Source of the DNA: Roseiarcus sp963798015
GTDB lineage: Bacteria; Pseudomonadota; Alphaproteobacteria; Rhizobiales; Beijerinckiaceae
Reading direction: 5' to 3'
DNA: 64,000 nucleotides
Assembly: GCA_963798015.1 (NCBI GenBank)
Contig: CAWCSA010000006.1
Location: 1 to 64,000 of the forward strand
This document shows positions 17,144-25,888 of this stretch, piece by piece. The translations under genes and the position numbers were made by a program. Every line of letters starts with the position of its first letter. Positions within the stretch are counted from its first letter, which is position 1. Below the pieces are notes generated by a model that saw only the letters and a list, made by a program, of their open reading frames with translations, did no database searches and had not been told where the DNA came from.

Positions 17144-18331
17144 CTACGCGAGGGCGCGCAGCGAATCCGCGAGATCTGTCTTTTCCCACGAGAACCCACC
17201 GTCAGCCTCGGGCACGCGCCCGAAATGGCCAAACGAGGAAGTTCGGGCGAAGATCGGGCGGTTCAACTTCAGGTGCTCGCGAATTCCGCGCGGGGTCAAG
17301 TTCATGACATCCATTAGCGCCGTCTCGAGTTTTGCCTCATCGATTCGTCCGGTCTCATGCAGATTGGCGTAAATCGATAGCGGTCGCGCCACCCCAATGG
17401 CGTAAGAAAGCTGGAGGGTGCAACGATCGGCCAACCCCGCCGCGACCACGTTCTTGGCAAGGTACCGCGCCGCATAAGCCGCTGAGCGGTCGACCTTCGT
17501 GGGATCCTTACCGGAAAACGCGCCACCGCCGTGCGGCGCCGCGCCACCATAAGTGTCGACGATGATCTTTCGACCCGTTAGGCCGCAATCGCCATCCGGG
17601 CCACCGATGAAGAATTTCCCGGTCGGATTGACATGCCAAACCGTTTTTGGCGTGATCCAACCCTCAGGGAGCGCCGCCTTGACGTACGGTCGCACGAGGT
17701 CGGCGACGTCCTCGGATGTGAGCGACTCGACCAAATGCTGATGCGAGACGACAATCTGCGTCGCTTCGACCGGCTCGCCGTTTTGATAACGAACGGTCAC
17801 TTGGCTTTTGGCATCCGGGCCCAAAGTCTTTTCGGCGCCCGAGTGGCGCGCTAGGGAGATCGCCCGCAGAATCGCGTGAGCGTAATAGAGCGGGGCCGGC
17901 ATGAATTCCGGCGTTTCACGGCAGGCGTAGCCGAACATGATGCCCTGGTCGCCCGCGCCTTCATCCTTGTTCCCGCCGGCGTCCACACCCTGCGCAATGT
18001 CCGCTGACTGCGCGTGCAACAGCACCTCGACCTTGGCGTTCCGCCAGTGAAAGCCGTCCTGCTCGTAGCCGATTTCCTTGATCGCGTTGCGAACCGTCGC
18101 CTCCATCTCCTCGTTAGAGATGTGCGGTCCGCGAACCTCGCCAGCAATTATGACCCGGTTGGTCGTGGCTAAAGTCTCACAGGCGACCCGAATTTGATAA
18201 GGATCGAGGGCTGCTTTTGCACCTTCACGAAAGAACAGATCAACAATTTCATCCGAAATGCGGTCGCAAACCTTGTCTGGATGCCCCTCAGACACGGATT
18301 CACTGGTGAATTCGTAATTTTGACGAGCCAT
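17144..18331 (-). CDS. metK: S-adenosylmethionine synthase
   Basis: The 395-residue enzyme makes S-adenosylmethionine from methionine and ATP. EGHPDKVCDRISDEIVDLFF is the ATP-binding signature, GAGDQGIMFGYACRETPEFM the hexapeptide box, and GGGAFSGKDPTKVDRSAAYA the P-loop-like signature. Length and motifs are normal. It is followed without gap by trmB and preceded by a structured leader and an XRE regulator gene. An AGGAG lies 10 bases before the ATG. Regulation by the leader or by the adjacent regulator is plausible but unproven. Confidence 0.96.
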   Translation of the reverse strand: MARQNYEFTSESVSEGHPDKVCDRISDEIVDLFFREGAKAALDPYQIRVACETLATTNRVIIAGEVRGPHISNEEMEATVRNAIKEIGYEQDGFHWRNAKVEVLLHAQSADIAQGVDAGGNKDEGAGDQGIMFGYACRETPEFMPAPLYYAHAILRAISLARHSGAEKTLGPDAKSQVTVRYQNGEPVEATQIVVSHQHLVESLTSEDVADLVRPYVKAALPEGWITPKTVWHVNPTGKFFIGGPDGDCGLTGRKIIVDTYGGAAPHGGGAFSGKDPTKVDRSAAYAARYLAKNVVAAGLADRCTLQLSYAIGVARPLSIYANLHETGRIDEAKLETALMDVMNLTPRGIREHLKLNRPIFARTSSFGHFGRVPEADGGFSWEKTDLADSLRALA

Positions 18332-18440
18332 TTAGACGAACTCCTGTTGGCGTCTGTCGCCACAGACTTTGCGGCCTGCAGGTGCCCCGAGCCGCGCGAC
18401 GGTGCTTTTGACAGCGGCCGTTCGGTCCGTCAAGCCATTT
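18332..18440 (-). promoter_or_regulatory. Structured metK leader, possible regulatory RNA
   Basis: Read on the minus strand, the metK leader holds a perfect 6-bp hairpin GTCTGT-GGCG-ACAGAC (18352-18367). It lies just upstream of CAGGAG, the metK ribosome-binding site. A second possible stem, GCGGC/GCCGC, encloses CACCTGCAGG immediately 5' of it. I could not match it to the SAM-II, SAM-V or SAM/SAH consensus by eye. A regulatory role is inferred from position and folding only. Confidence 0.4.
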
Positions 18441-18457
18441 GGACCGGTTTGTTCGAT

Positions 18458-18886
18458 TTATCGAACGGCGGAGCTGTCGACGCTCTCGTCCTGCGGCGAC
18501 GCCAGCGCAATGACAAGGTCGACAATGCGTCGTCGGACTTTCGGGTCGCGAACCCGCAAAAACGCTCGATTAAGCTGAAGGCCTTCGGTCGAGGCGAGGA
18601 AGTCCACAACGTAGGATTGCGACGACTCTTCAGCAAAACCTGGTTCTGCCGAATCCGCTGGGGCGCCTTCGAAGAAATAGCCTGGCGAGACTTCGAGCAC
18701 GCGTGCGGTATGCTGAAGACGGCTGGCGCTGATGCGGTTCGACCCTTTTTCGTATTTCTGGATCTGCTGGAACGTGACGCCGAGAAGCTCGCCCAGCCTG
18801 CTCTGGCTCATGCCGAGCATCGTCCGCCGCATTCGTAGTCGCGCGCCGACGTAAACATCGACGATATTGGACATTTTGGACATCAT
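18458..18886 (-). CDS. XRE-family transcriptional regulator upstream of metK
   Basis: From the ATG at 18884-18886 the 142-residue product has a Cro/C1 helix-turn-helix. VGARLRMRRTMLGMSQSRLG, ELLGVTFQQIQKYEKGSNRI and SASRLQHTARVLEVSPGYFF span about residues 14-72. An acidic linker and a C-terminal helix (DPKVRRRIVDLVIALASPQD) follow. This short regulator lies between lnt and metK in many Hyphomicrobiales, which supports vertical inheritance. Its target is unknown; control of metK or quorum/cell-cycle genes has been suggested for relatives. In-frame ATGs a few codons later make the exact start uncertain. Confidence 0.88.
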   Translation of the reverse strand: MMSKMSNIVDVYVGARLRMRRTMLGMSQSRLGELLGVTFQQIQKYEKGSNRISASRLQHTARVLEVSPGYFFEGAPADSAEPGFAEESSQSYVVDFLASTEGLQLNRAFLRVRDPKVRRRIVDLVIALASPQDESVDSSAVR

Positions 18887-19007
18887 TTCAAGCTCGTTCC
18901 CCTCAGCCGTCACAGCGCTTGCGCAATGAATCACTGACCTTAGGGAAAGAGATAGCCGACACTCGGATAGCGCGCAAGGGTACAATTTTACAATCGCCGG
19001 TCTTCGT

Positions 19008-20681
19008 TTACACCCGGCGCTTTCCGGCCAGCGCCGCCGCCAGAAAGGCCAATCCGACCAGCATCGCCCCGACCGATCCCAGGCGGGATTGCAACGTAGG
19101 CGCGAGCGCCTCGGGGAGTCCGGCGTCCAGCACGCCCTCCACGCCGAGGGGCGCGACCGCGATTTCGCGGCCGAGGCCATCCAGCACCGCCGAAATTCCT
19201 GAATTGGCGTCGCGCACCAGCGGCAGACCCAGTTCGATCGCGCGCAGCCGGGCTTCGGCGTAGTGCTGATACGGGCCCGGCGTAAGCCCGAACCAGACGT
19301 CATCAGTGACGTTTAAGAGCCAGCCCGGCCGTTTGGCGGCAGATATGAGATCCCCTAACTCGGTCGGGAAAATCGCCTCGTAGCAGATGAGCGGCATGGC
19401 GTCTGGCAAGCCCGGAACATGCAGAATGCGACGCCCCGAGCCAGGTTCGAACCCGCCGGGAATGTCGACTAACTGAGTGATATGTGCCCACTCCAACAGG
19501 CCCGCGAACGGCATATATTCTCCGAACGGCACCAGATGCTGCTTGTCGTAGCGCTGCGCCGACAACCCATCCCGGCCCACAATCTCGATCGAATTGAAAT
19601 AGCGCGGCGGATTTCCGTCCTCCCGCCGCGCCGCGCCGGTGATCAGCGTCGCGCCCGACCCAAGAAAGTCGACGATCTCGGAGAGCGCCTGCGGGTCGCG
19701 CGACAGAATGAACGGAAAGGCTGACTCGGGCCAGATCAGGTGCGTGACGTCTTGAATTCCGGATCGATCCGGTGAGGTTGCGCGCTCCGACAAGTCGAAA
19801 TAGCGGCGCAGGATGGCCTGCTTGCTATCCGGGCTAAACGAGGCGTCGTCCTGGCCGACGTTGGGCTGGATCAGGCGCAGCTTCACGCCTGGAAGCGTAG
19901 CGCTGGCGGGCGCCATCAACCGGAACTCGCCGAACGCTGCGATCAGCGCGAGCGCAAGCACCGCGAGGATGGTCGGTGCCAGGGTGAGGCGGCCTTCGCT
20001 GACTCGCCACAGCGTCGCCGGCGCGGCGAAGATCGCGATCGTTAGGAAGGTGAGCCCGTGCAGGCCGACGAGCGAAGCGGTCTGGGCAAGGGCGAGATTG
20101 ACGCCGAGCGCCATCCCGAGGTCGTTCCAAGGAAAACCGGTGAACAGGAGACCCCGCGCCCATTCGGCCGCCCCAAGGCCGAACGCAAGGGCGAAAATGC
20201 GCAGAGGTCCCGGCGACCACAAGAGGCGCGCGAGCGCAAACCCAGCCGCCGGAAAGGCGGCGAGCGCCGCCGGCAGCGCCACGACGGCAAGAGGGAGCGC
20301 CCAGGCGAATTTGTCGGCCTCAACCAGAAGCGCCGAGCCGACCCACCAGAGCCCCGCGAGAAAATATCCGAAGCCCATCCACCAGCCGGCCCCGGATGCG
20401 GCTCTGACTGAAGCAGCGATCGAACGTCCCGACCCACGAACCGGGGCGCCGTCAATCAACCAGACGGCGATCATCAAAGGAACGGCGATAAGCGGGAACA
20501 GCGAAAGAGGCGGGAGCGCCAACGCCCCGATCACGCCCGAGACGAAGGCGATGGCGCGTCTGCGCCAGCCCGAGGACAGAATGACTCCCTCGATGAGCGA
20601 GTGCAGACCGTTGGCGGGGGGCGCGATGGCTGAATCGGCAATACTCAAGCTATCGCCTCTCCTCATCACTCGAATCGCCAT
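19008..20681 (-). CDS. lnt: Apolipoprotein N-acyltransferase
   Basis: This inner-membrane enzyme adds the third acyl chain to lipoproteins. From the ATG at 20681 it has 557 residues, close to the family norm; the frame is open further upstream, but that part is Arg-rich and not protein-like. The N-terminal half has several membrane segments (AIAFVSGVIGALALPPLSLF, FALAFGLGAAEWARGLLFTG). The nitrilase domain carries the triad: Glu in THLIWPESAFPFIL, Lys in YDKQHLVPFGEYMPFAG, Cys in DAMPLICYEAIFPTEL. A last membrane helix precedes GKRRV. It is the gene before the XRE regulator in the conserved order. Confidence 0.93.
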   Translation of the reverse strand: MAIRVMRRGDSLSIADSAIAPPANGLHSLIEGVILSSGWRRRAIAFVSGVIGALALPPLSLFPLIAVPLMIAVWLIDGAPVRGSGRSIAASVRAASGAGWWMGFGYFLAGLWWVGSALLVEADKFAWALPLAVVALPAALAAFPAAGFALARLLWSPGPLRIFALAFGLGAAEWARGLLFTGFPWNDLGMALGVNLALAQTASLVGLHGLTFLTIAIFAAPATLWRVSEGRLTLAPTILAVLALALIAAFGEFRLMAPASATLPGVKLRLIQPNVGQDDASFSPDSKQAILRRYFDLSERATSPDRSGIQDVTHLIWPESAFPFILSRDPQALSEIVDFLGSGATLITGAARREDGNPPRYFNSIEIVGRDGLSAQRYDKQHLVPFGEYMPFAGLLEWAHITQLVDIPGGFEPGSGRRILHVPGLPDAMPLICYEAIFPTELGDLISAAKRPGWLLNVTDDVWFGLTPGPYQHYAEARLRAIELGLPLVRDANSGISAVLDGLGREIAVAPLGVEGVLDAGLPEALAPTLQSRLGSVGAMLVGLAFLAAALAGKRRV

Positions 20682-20799
20682 CTCCGACCTTAGCCCGAAA
20701 CCTTGGCTGCGTTCGACTCGGTCGCCCGAGTCGACAAAAATAAGATCGGCTCGCGCGCGACTCTGCGTCGTGAGTCTTGAGCGGGGCGCCGAACACGCG

Positions 20800-21399
20800 T
20801 TAACCGAGCCTCCGGGAGGTGCCTCGATCCGGTCTCTCAGCCTGCGGATGGGACCTCGAGGCCATTCCCTTCCGCCGCTCCTGGCCCGTCTCGTCCGCGC
20901 CCCCCATGGCCTCGCCCGGCTCCTCGTCGGGAACCTCGCCAATCTTTATCAGGTGCTCCCGCGCCGCCGCTATCACCTCGTCGACCCCGAGATTGGTAGC
21001 GATGCGGTTGATCTTGTCGAGGAGCTTCTTGCGCGCCTCATCGTCATGGACCTGGTTGGCGCCAGCGACCGTCTGGTAACGGTCGAGCCGATCGAGCACC
21101 TTGAGATAGGGCGTGATCGCGGTCACGTCGCCCGCCGCGACCGTTTCGGCTGCACGTTGCATCACGGGCGCGAGGTTATCCAATTGCAGCTTGGCGTGAT
21201 CGGAGCCGCTGTCGACCGACCGCTTCTCCAACTCCTCGGACACGATCTGCCGGACGCGCGAAAGGCTCAAGCCTTCCTAGTTGGCGATTTCCTTATAAGT
21301 GAGACCCTCGCGCAGCCGCGCGAACACGCGCCGTCGCCGGAAGATCGACCCGTGCGCGCCCAACCGCTGTCGCCGAACGGGCGCGCGCTCCTCGACCAT
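20800..21399 (-). pseudogene. HTH protein gene with a nonsense codon
   Basis: A good start exists at 21397-21399 with AGGAG seven bases upstream. The product begins MVEERAPVRRQRLGAHGSIF and then FARLREGLTYKEIAN. Codon 41 is TAG (21277-21279) in the middle of a helix-turn-helix that continues EGLSLSRVRQIVSEELEKRS in the same frame. The rest is KLQLDNLAPVMQRAAETVAA and YLKVLDRLDRYQTVAGANQV, up to 20800. Without the TAG this would be a 199-residue sigma-70-region-4-like DNA-binding protein, of a kind I associate with phage-derived genes in rhizobia. It sits between corC and lnt, which are usually neighbours. Confidence 0.65.
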
Positions 21400-21745
21400 C
21401 CAAAATCTCCTACAACGTCCCACTTAAGGGAAAACGCGTCAGAATAGCGTATATTCTGACATTTAATAAAGGAAGTGTTCGCAGAGCTTTGCAGAAGTCG
21501 GGCGTGTTGATTCTCATGGGGTTAGGGAGAGTGGAGGATTCGATCGATGGGCAAGAACGGTGTCTGTCGCGGTCTTCGCTCGAAGACGCAAGGTGAGTGG
21601 GTACGGGAAAAGGCTGGGGTTCCGGATCGGGATTAAGAAGACGTTCGACTTGTCGGCGTTCGAGGCGCGGCTTTCGCCGATCCACGGCTCGGCGATGGGG
21701 GCGCCTGCTATCCGCCTCGACCCCAAGCATAGCGCGGCTAGCGTC
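21400..21745. other. Intergenic stretch upstream of the broken HTH gene
   Basis: The first 80 bases are comparatively AT-rich and probably held the promoter of the broken HTH gene. The remainder on the plus strand gives a short trace, KKTFDLSAFEARLSPIHGSA followed by MGAPAIRLDPKHSA. It has no start site and runs into the corC terminus. It may be a gene relic brought in with the HTH gene. I see nothing else. Confidence 0.35.
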
Positions 21746-22759
21746 TTACGCGCGTTCGTCCGGTTTCACCTCGGGGGTCGGCAACGACAGACGCGGCTTC
21801 GCGGCCTCTGCGGCCAGGGGCCTGATCTTCACCCGTTTGATCCGGCGGGGGTCGGCGTCGAGCACCTCATATTCGAATTCCCCCGGTCCGAGGAGAATCT
21901 CGCCGCGGTCGGGAACGCGGCCCGCCGCCGCGGTAACCAGCCCCCCGATTGTGTCCACATCTTCCGCCTCGGGAAGCGAAGAGAGATCGAAGCCAGTTGC
22001 CTCGGAGACAACATCGAGGGAGGCTCGCGCCTCCGCTATCCATCCCCCATCTCCCGACGCGTGAAGCTCCGGCGTCTCGTCCTCGTCATGCTCGTCTTCG
22101 ATGTCGCCGACGATCGCCTCCATCACATCCTCGATTGACACCAGTCCGTCGGTCCCGCCGTATTCGTCGATAACCAGCGCCATATGGGTACGGGAGGCCT
22201 GCATCTTGAGCAGGAGATCGAGCGCCGGCATTGAAGGGGGCGCGTACAGAACGGGCCTCAGAATTTGCGCTGCCGATAGCGGCATGTCGAGCCCCGGCTG
22301 TCCGTCGCCGTTGGAAGGCGCCTCATGCCGCGCTTTCATGAGCCCGAAACGGGGATCGGAGGCGAGGAAGACAACGAAGTCGCGGATGTGGATCATGCCG
22401 CGCGGATCGTCGAGGGTTTCGTCATAGACCGGCAGGCGGGAATGGCCAGCGGTGCGAAAGCAATCAAGGACCTCACTCAGCGGCGTATCGAGCGACAGCG
22501 CGACGACGTCCGCGCGAGGCACCATCACATCCTCTACCCGCACGTCATGAAGCGCGAGCACGTTCTTGAGTATGGCGCGTTCTTGCGGGGTAAACTCCTC
22601 GCTCGCACTCTCCTCGAGCGCGTCCTCGATATCGTCGCGTGCCGAAGCGGGCGTCATTCCGAACAACGCCCGCACCCGCTCAAACAGGCCCGAGTTCTGT
22701 TCAGGAGATGCGTTTGCAGACGGCGTTTCCGCCGGTCCGACCTCATTCGTCACGGTCAT
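21746..22759 (-). CDS. corC: CorC/HlyC-type CBS-domain protein
   Basis: The 337-residue soluble protein has an N-terminal linker, then VRVEDVMVPRADVVALSLDT, the first CBS motif. The second CBS domain is around LLKMQASRTHMALVIDEYGG TDGLVSIEDVMEAIVGDI (about residues 190-230), and a CorC_HlyC C-terminal domain ends at EFEYEVLDADPRRIKRVKIR. It lacks the DUF21 membrane region, so it is the short CorC/TlyC form linked to divalent cation handling. The start overlaps the ybeY stop by four bases (ATGA), so it belongs to the ybeZ-ybeY-corC operon. Confidence 0.9.
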   Translation of the reverse strand: MTVTNEVGPAETPSANASPEQNSGLFERVRALFGMTPASARDDIEDALEESASEEFTPQERAILKNVLALHDVRVEDVMVPRADVVALSLDTPLSEVLDCFRTAGHSRLPVYDETLDDPRGMIHIRDFVVFLASDPRFGLMKARHEAPSNGDGQPGLDMPLSAAQILRPVLYAPPSMPALDLLLKMQASRTHMALVIDEYGGTDGLVSIEDVMEAIVGDIEDEHDEDETPELHASGDGGWIAEARASLDVVSEATGFDLSSLPEAEDVDTIGGLVTAAAGRVPDRGEILLGPGEFEYEVLDADPRRIKRVKIRPLAAEAAKPRLSLPTPEVKPDERA

Positions 22760-23238
22760 CCGCCAATAACTTCGCGCCCGTAAGGGTCGGCCGCCCCAAG
22801 CCGCGTCAGAATCCTTGTTTCGAGCGCCTCCATGCGCTCGGCCTCTGCGTCCGTCTCATGATCGTAGCCGATGAGATGCAAAAATCCATGGGCGAGGAGG
22901 TGGCGATAGTGGTCGGCGAGCGAAACCCCGAGGTCCTGGGCCTCGCGGGCAAGCGTTTCGTAGGCGAGCGCGACATCGCCAAGCGCCGTTGGGTCCCCAC
23001 CATGACCAAGTGGCGCCGCAGGGAACGAGAGCACGTTCGTCGGCTTGTCGAGGCCCCGCCAACGCAGGTTGAGCGCGCGCAAGGAGGCGTCATCGGCGAG
23101 GCAGAGGCTCACGTCGCCGCCCTCGCTCGGCCCCACGCATTCCGCGACGGCGGCGATCGTCTCGCGCGCGATCGCGCGCGCCCGAGGCAATCGGCGCCAA
23201 AGAGGCGAGGAAACACTGATATCGAGCGAAACCTTCAT
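22756..23238 (-). CDS. ybeY: rRNA maturation endoribonuclease YbeY
   Basis: The 160-residue protein carries the zinc-binding signature HGFLHLIGYDHETDAEAERM near residue 115, and CLADDASLRALNLRWRGLDK PTNVLSFP earlier, both diagnostic. It acts in 16S rRNA 3' processing and ribosome quality control. ATGA overlaps join it to ybeZ upstream (23235-23238) and corC downstream (22756-22759), a tightly coupled operon. Confidence 0.94.
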   Translation of the reverse strand: MKVSLDISVSSPLWRRLPRARAIARETIAAVAECVGPSEGGDVSLCLADDASLRALNLRWRGLDKPTNVLSFPAAPLGHGGDPTALGDVALAYETLAREAQDLGVSLADHYRHLLAHGFLHLIGYDHETDAEAERMEALETRILTRLGAADPYGREVIGG

Positions 23239-24344
23239 TTGGCCGCGGTTGGCTGTCCCTCTGCGCCCGCGCGTCCATATGCCTCGACGATCTGTCGCAC
23301 AAGATCGTGGCGGACGACGTCGACATGGGTGAAGCGAACGTGACCGATGCTCGGGAGCAACTTTAGAAGCCCGATCGCGTCACCAAGCCCTGACTTCTGC
23401 CCAGGCGCCAGATCCGTCTGGCTCGGATCCCCGTTGACCATCATTCGCGAACCCTCGCCAAGGCGGGTCAAGAACATCTTCATCTGCATGGCGGTCGCGT
23501 TCTGCGCTTCGTCCAAGAGGATGGCGGCCTTGGACAAAGTCCTCCCGCGCATGAAGGCAAGCGGCGCGATCTCGATCATGCCGGTCTGGATGCCCCGTTC
23601 GACCATGCGCCCATCCATGAAGTCATAGAGCGCGTCATAGACGGGGCGCAAATAGGGATCCACTTTGTCGCGCATGTCGCCCGGCAGGAAGCCGAGGCGC
23701 TCGCCAGCCTCGACCGCCGGACGCGACAGCACCAGCCGCTCGACCAGACCCTGTTCGAGCAGAGACACCGCGTGTCCGACCGCAAGCCACGTCTTGCCGG
23801 TGCCGGCAGGACCTTCGGCAAACACCAGCTCAAACTTGCGCAAGGCCGCCAAATATTGGTCCTGCGCCGCGCTTCGGGCGCGGACAACGCCGCGCTTGCG
23901 CGTCTTGACGACGCCGAAACTCTCCTTGGACCCCTCCTCGCCCGGGAACAGAAGGCCCTGATACGCGCTCTCGGCGATGATGCCCTCGACATCGCCTTCG
24001 CTTGCCGGCTGGCCTTGCTTCACGCGTTGGTAAAGCATCTCAAAAACTCGGCGGGCCTGCTCGCTGGCCTCGCGCGGGCCTTTGATAACGATCTGGTTTC
24101 CGTTGGCGTAGGCTGACACGCCCAAGCTGCGCTCGATGCGCGCAATGTTTTGATCGTAATGGCCGAAAACCACCGAAGCGGCGGCATTGTCGGGGAAAGC
24201 GATAGCGATTTCAGCAGGTTTGGATTCGCGGAGCGTAGGATGGATGACCGGGGGGGCGGCGGCGATGCGCGATGGCGAACTATCCTGCGGCTTCAAATTG
24301 GCTGTCTCCGTTGTGTCCTGTCCAGGTTCAGAATCATTCCTCAC
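23235..24344 (-). CDS. ybeZ: PhoH-like ATPase YbeZ
   Basis: The 369-residue cytoplasmic protein has an N-terminal KH-like region (SLGVSAYANGNQIVIKGPRE). The PhoH ATPase follows, with Walker A FAEGPAGTGKTWLAVGHAVS at about residue 170 and Walker B SKAAILLDEAQNATAMQMKM. SRMMVNGDPSQTDLAPGQKS is the downstream sensor. It works with YbeY in ribosomal RNA metabolism. It lies 18 bp after miaB and overlaps ybeY by four bases, so one transcript is likely. Confidence 0.92.
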   Translation of the reverse strand: MRNDSEPGQDTTETANLKPQDSSPSRIAAAPPVIHPTLRESKPAEIAIAFPDNAAASVVFGHYDQNIARIERSLGVSAYANGNQIVIKGPREASEQARRVFEMLYQRVKQGQPASEGDVEGIIAESAYQGLLFPGEEGSKESFGVVKTRKRGVVRARSAAQDQYLAALRKFELVFAEGPAGTGKTWLAVGHAVSLLEQGLVERLVLSRPAVEAGERLGFLPGDMRDKVDPYLRPVYDALYDFMDGRMVERGIQTGMIEIAPLAFMRGRTLSKAAILLDEAQNATAMQMKMFLTRLGEGSRMMVNGDPSQTDLAPGQKSGLGDAIGLLKLLPSIGHVRFTHVDVVRHDLVRQIVEAYGRAGAEGQPTAAK

Positions 24345-24361
24345 GCCAGTAAAACCCCGAT

Positions 24362-25771
24362 TTACGACGCTGGCGAGACAATGCGCCCACGCAGCGAACG
24401 CGGTTCCACAGCGACCATCTCGACTTGGATCAGTTCGCCGATCAGAGACTGCGGCCCCTCGGCAAACACGGATTGCATATGGGGCGACCGTCCGATGACC
24501 TGGCCCTCGCGCCGGCCGGCCTTCTCGAACAAGACCTCGAGGCGCTGACCCACACTTCCCCAGTTGAAGGTCTGCCGCTGGTCCTCGATGAGGTCCTGAA
24601 GCGCAGCTAGGCGGCGAGCCTTGATCGATTCGTCAACCTGACCAGACATCTCGGCGGCGGGTGTTCCGGGCCGAGGCGAATATTTAAAGGCGTAGGACGA
24701 GGCGAACCCAACCGTTCGAACGAGCGCGAGCGTTTGCTCGAAGTCGGCGTCGGTTTCGCCGGGATAGCCAACGATAAAGTCCGAGGAGAAGGCGATGTCC
24801 GGGCGGGCGGAGCGCACGCGCGCCACAACATCGAGATAGTCGGCGACGCGATGTCGGCGGTTCATCGACTTCAGCATAGTGTCAGAGCCGGACTGGACCG
24901 GCAGATGGAGATAGGGCGCGAGCGCAGGAACGTCGCGATGGGCTTGGATGAGATCCTCGCTCATGTCGTTGGGGTGCGAGGTCATATAACGCACCCGACG
25001 AACCCCGGGCACAGCCGCGACGGCGCCGATCAGAGCGGCGAGCCCGATCGGTCGGCCGCGAGCCCCGAGCCCATGATAGGCGTTGACGTTCTGGCCAAGC
25101 AGGGTGACCTCGCGCACGCCTGCGTCGGCAAGGCGGGCAATCTCGTCGAGAACATCTGCGAGAGGGCGCGAGGCCTCGGCGCCGCGCGTGTAAGGCACGA
25201 CGCAGAACGAGCAGAACTTGTCGCAGCCCTCCTGCACCGTCACGAAGGCGGTGACGCCACGCCGACGAATCGCGTCCGCCTGCGGGGCCGGCAGTCGCGA
25301 AAATTTGCCGTCCGCCGGAAATTCGGTGTCCACGACGCCGGGACGGACTCGCGCCGCGCGCAAGAGCTGCGGCAAGCGATGGTAGCTCTGCGGGCCAACG
25401 ACAACATCGACGGCCGGTTGGCGGCGCAGGATTTCTCCTCCCTCGGCCTGGGCGACACAGCCGGCGACGACCAACATCGTCCGTCGGCCTTTCCGCGCGC
25501 GTTCTTCTTTCAGCTCGCGCAGCTTGCCCAGCTCGGAAAAAATTTTCTCCGAGGCACGTTCGCGGATGTGGCAGGTGTTGAGAACGATGAGATCGGCATC
25601 CTCGACCCGGATGGCCTCACGGTAACCAGCCTCGGCGGCGAGATCGCCCATTCGCACGGCGTCATAGACGTTCATCTGGCATCCGAATGACTTGATGAAC
25701 GCCCGCGGGTGGGGTTCCCGTGAGGGGCTTGCAATCCCACTCGCGTCTTCAAGCACAATCGATTCGGACAA
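24362..25771 (-). CDS. miaB: tRNA-2-methylthio-N6-dimethylallyladenosine synthase
   Basis: This 469-residue radical-SAM methylthiotransferase modifies A37 of tRNA. The N-terminal cluster domain shows FIKSFGCQMNVYDAVRMGDL, a second Cys in LIVLNTCHIRERASEKIFSE and a third in VVAGCVAQAEGGEIL. The radical-SAM motif is EGCDKFCSFCVVPYTRGAEA (about residue 170). A TRAM-like C-terminus ends SLIGELIQVEMVAVEP. Length and motifs are normal. It heads the miaB-ybeZ-ybeY-corC group. The fur gene I would expect between rimI and miaB in rhizobia is absent. Confidence 0.95.
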   Translation of the reverse strand: MSESIVLEDASGIASPSREPHPRAFIKSFGCQMNVYDAVRMGDLAAEAGYREAIRVEDADLIVLNTCHIRERASEKIFSELGKLRELKEERARKGRRTMLVVAGCVAQAEGGEILRRQPAVDVVVGPQSYHRLPQLLRAARVRPGVVDTEFPADGKFSRLPAPQADAIRRRGVTAFVTVQEGCDKFCSFCVVPYTRGAEASRPLADVLDEIARLADAGVREVTLLGQNVNAYHGLGARGRPIGLAALIGAVAAVPGVRRVRYMTSHPNDMSEDLIQAHRDVPALAPYLHLPVQSGSDTMLKSMNRRHRVADYLDVVARVRSARPDIAFSSDFIVGYPGETDADFEQTLALVRTVGFASSYAFKYSPRPGTPAAEMSGQVDESIKARRLAALQDLIEDQRQTFNWGSVGQRLEVLFEKAGRREGQVIGRSPHMQSVFAEGPQSLIGELIQVEMVAVEPRSLRGRIVSPAS

Positions 25772-25888
25772 CTAGGGGCTCCGGAAACGTCCAACGCTAA
25801 TGTAGGCGCTTTCCGGTCGCGGGGAAATAGCCGGTTGACGAGATCGTCCGGGCCGGCGGCAAACGATACACTCATTCATAAACTGTGA

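Noticed and set aside
19813..21447. A 544-codon open frame on the plus strand across lnt
   Set aside because: It lies opposite lnt and the dead HTH gene, is very rich in Arg, Ala and Pro, has no ribosome-binding site and no recognisable domain. It is a GC-driven shadow of the minus-strand genes.
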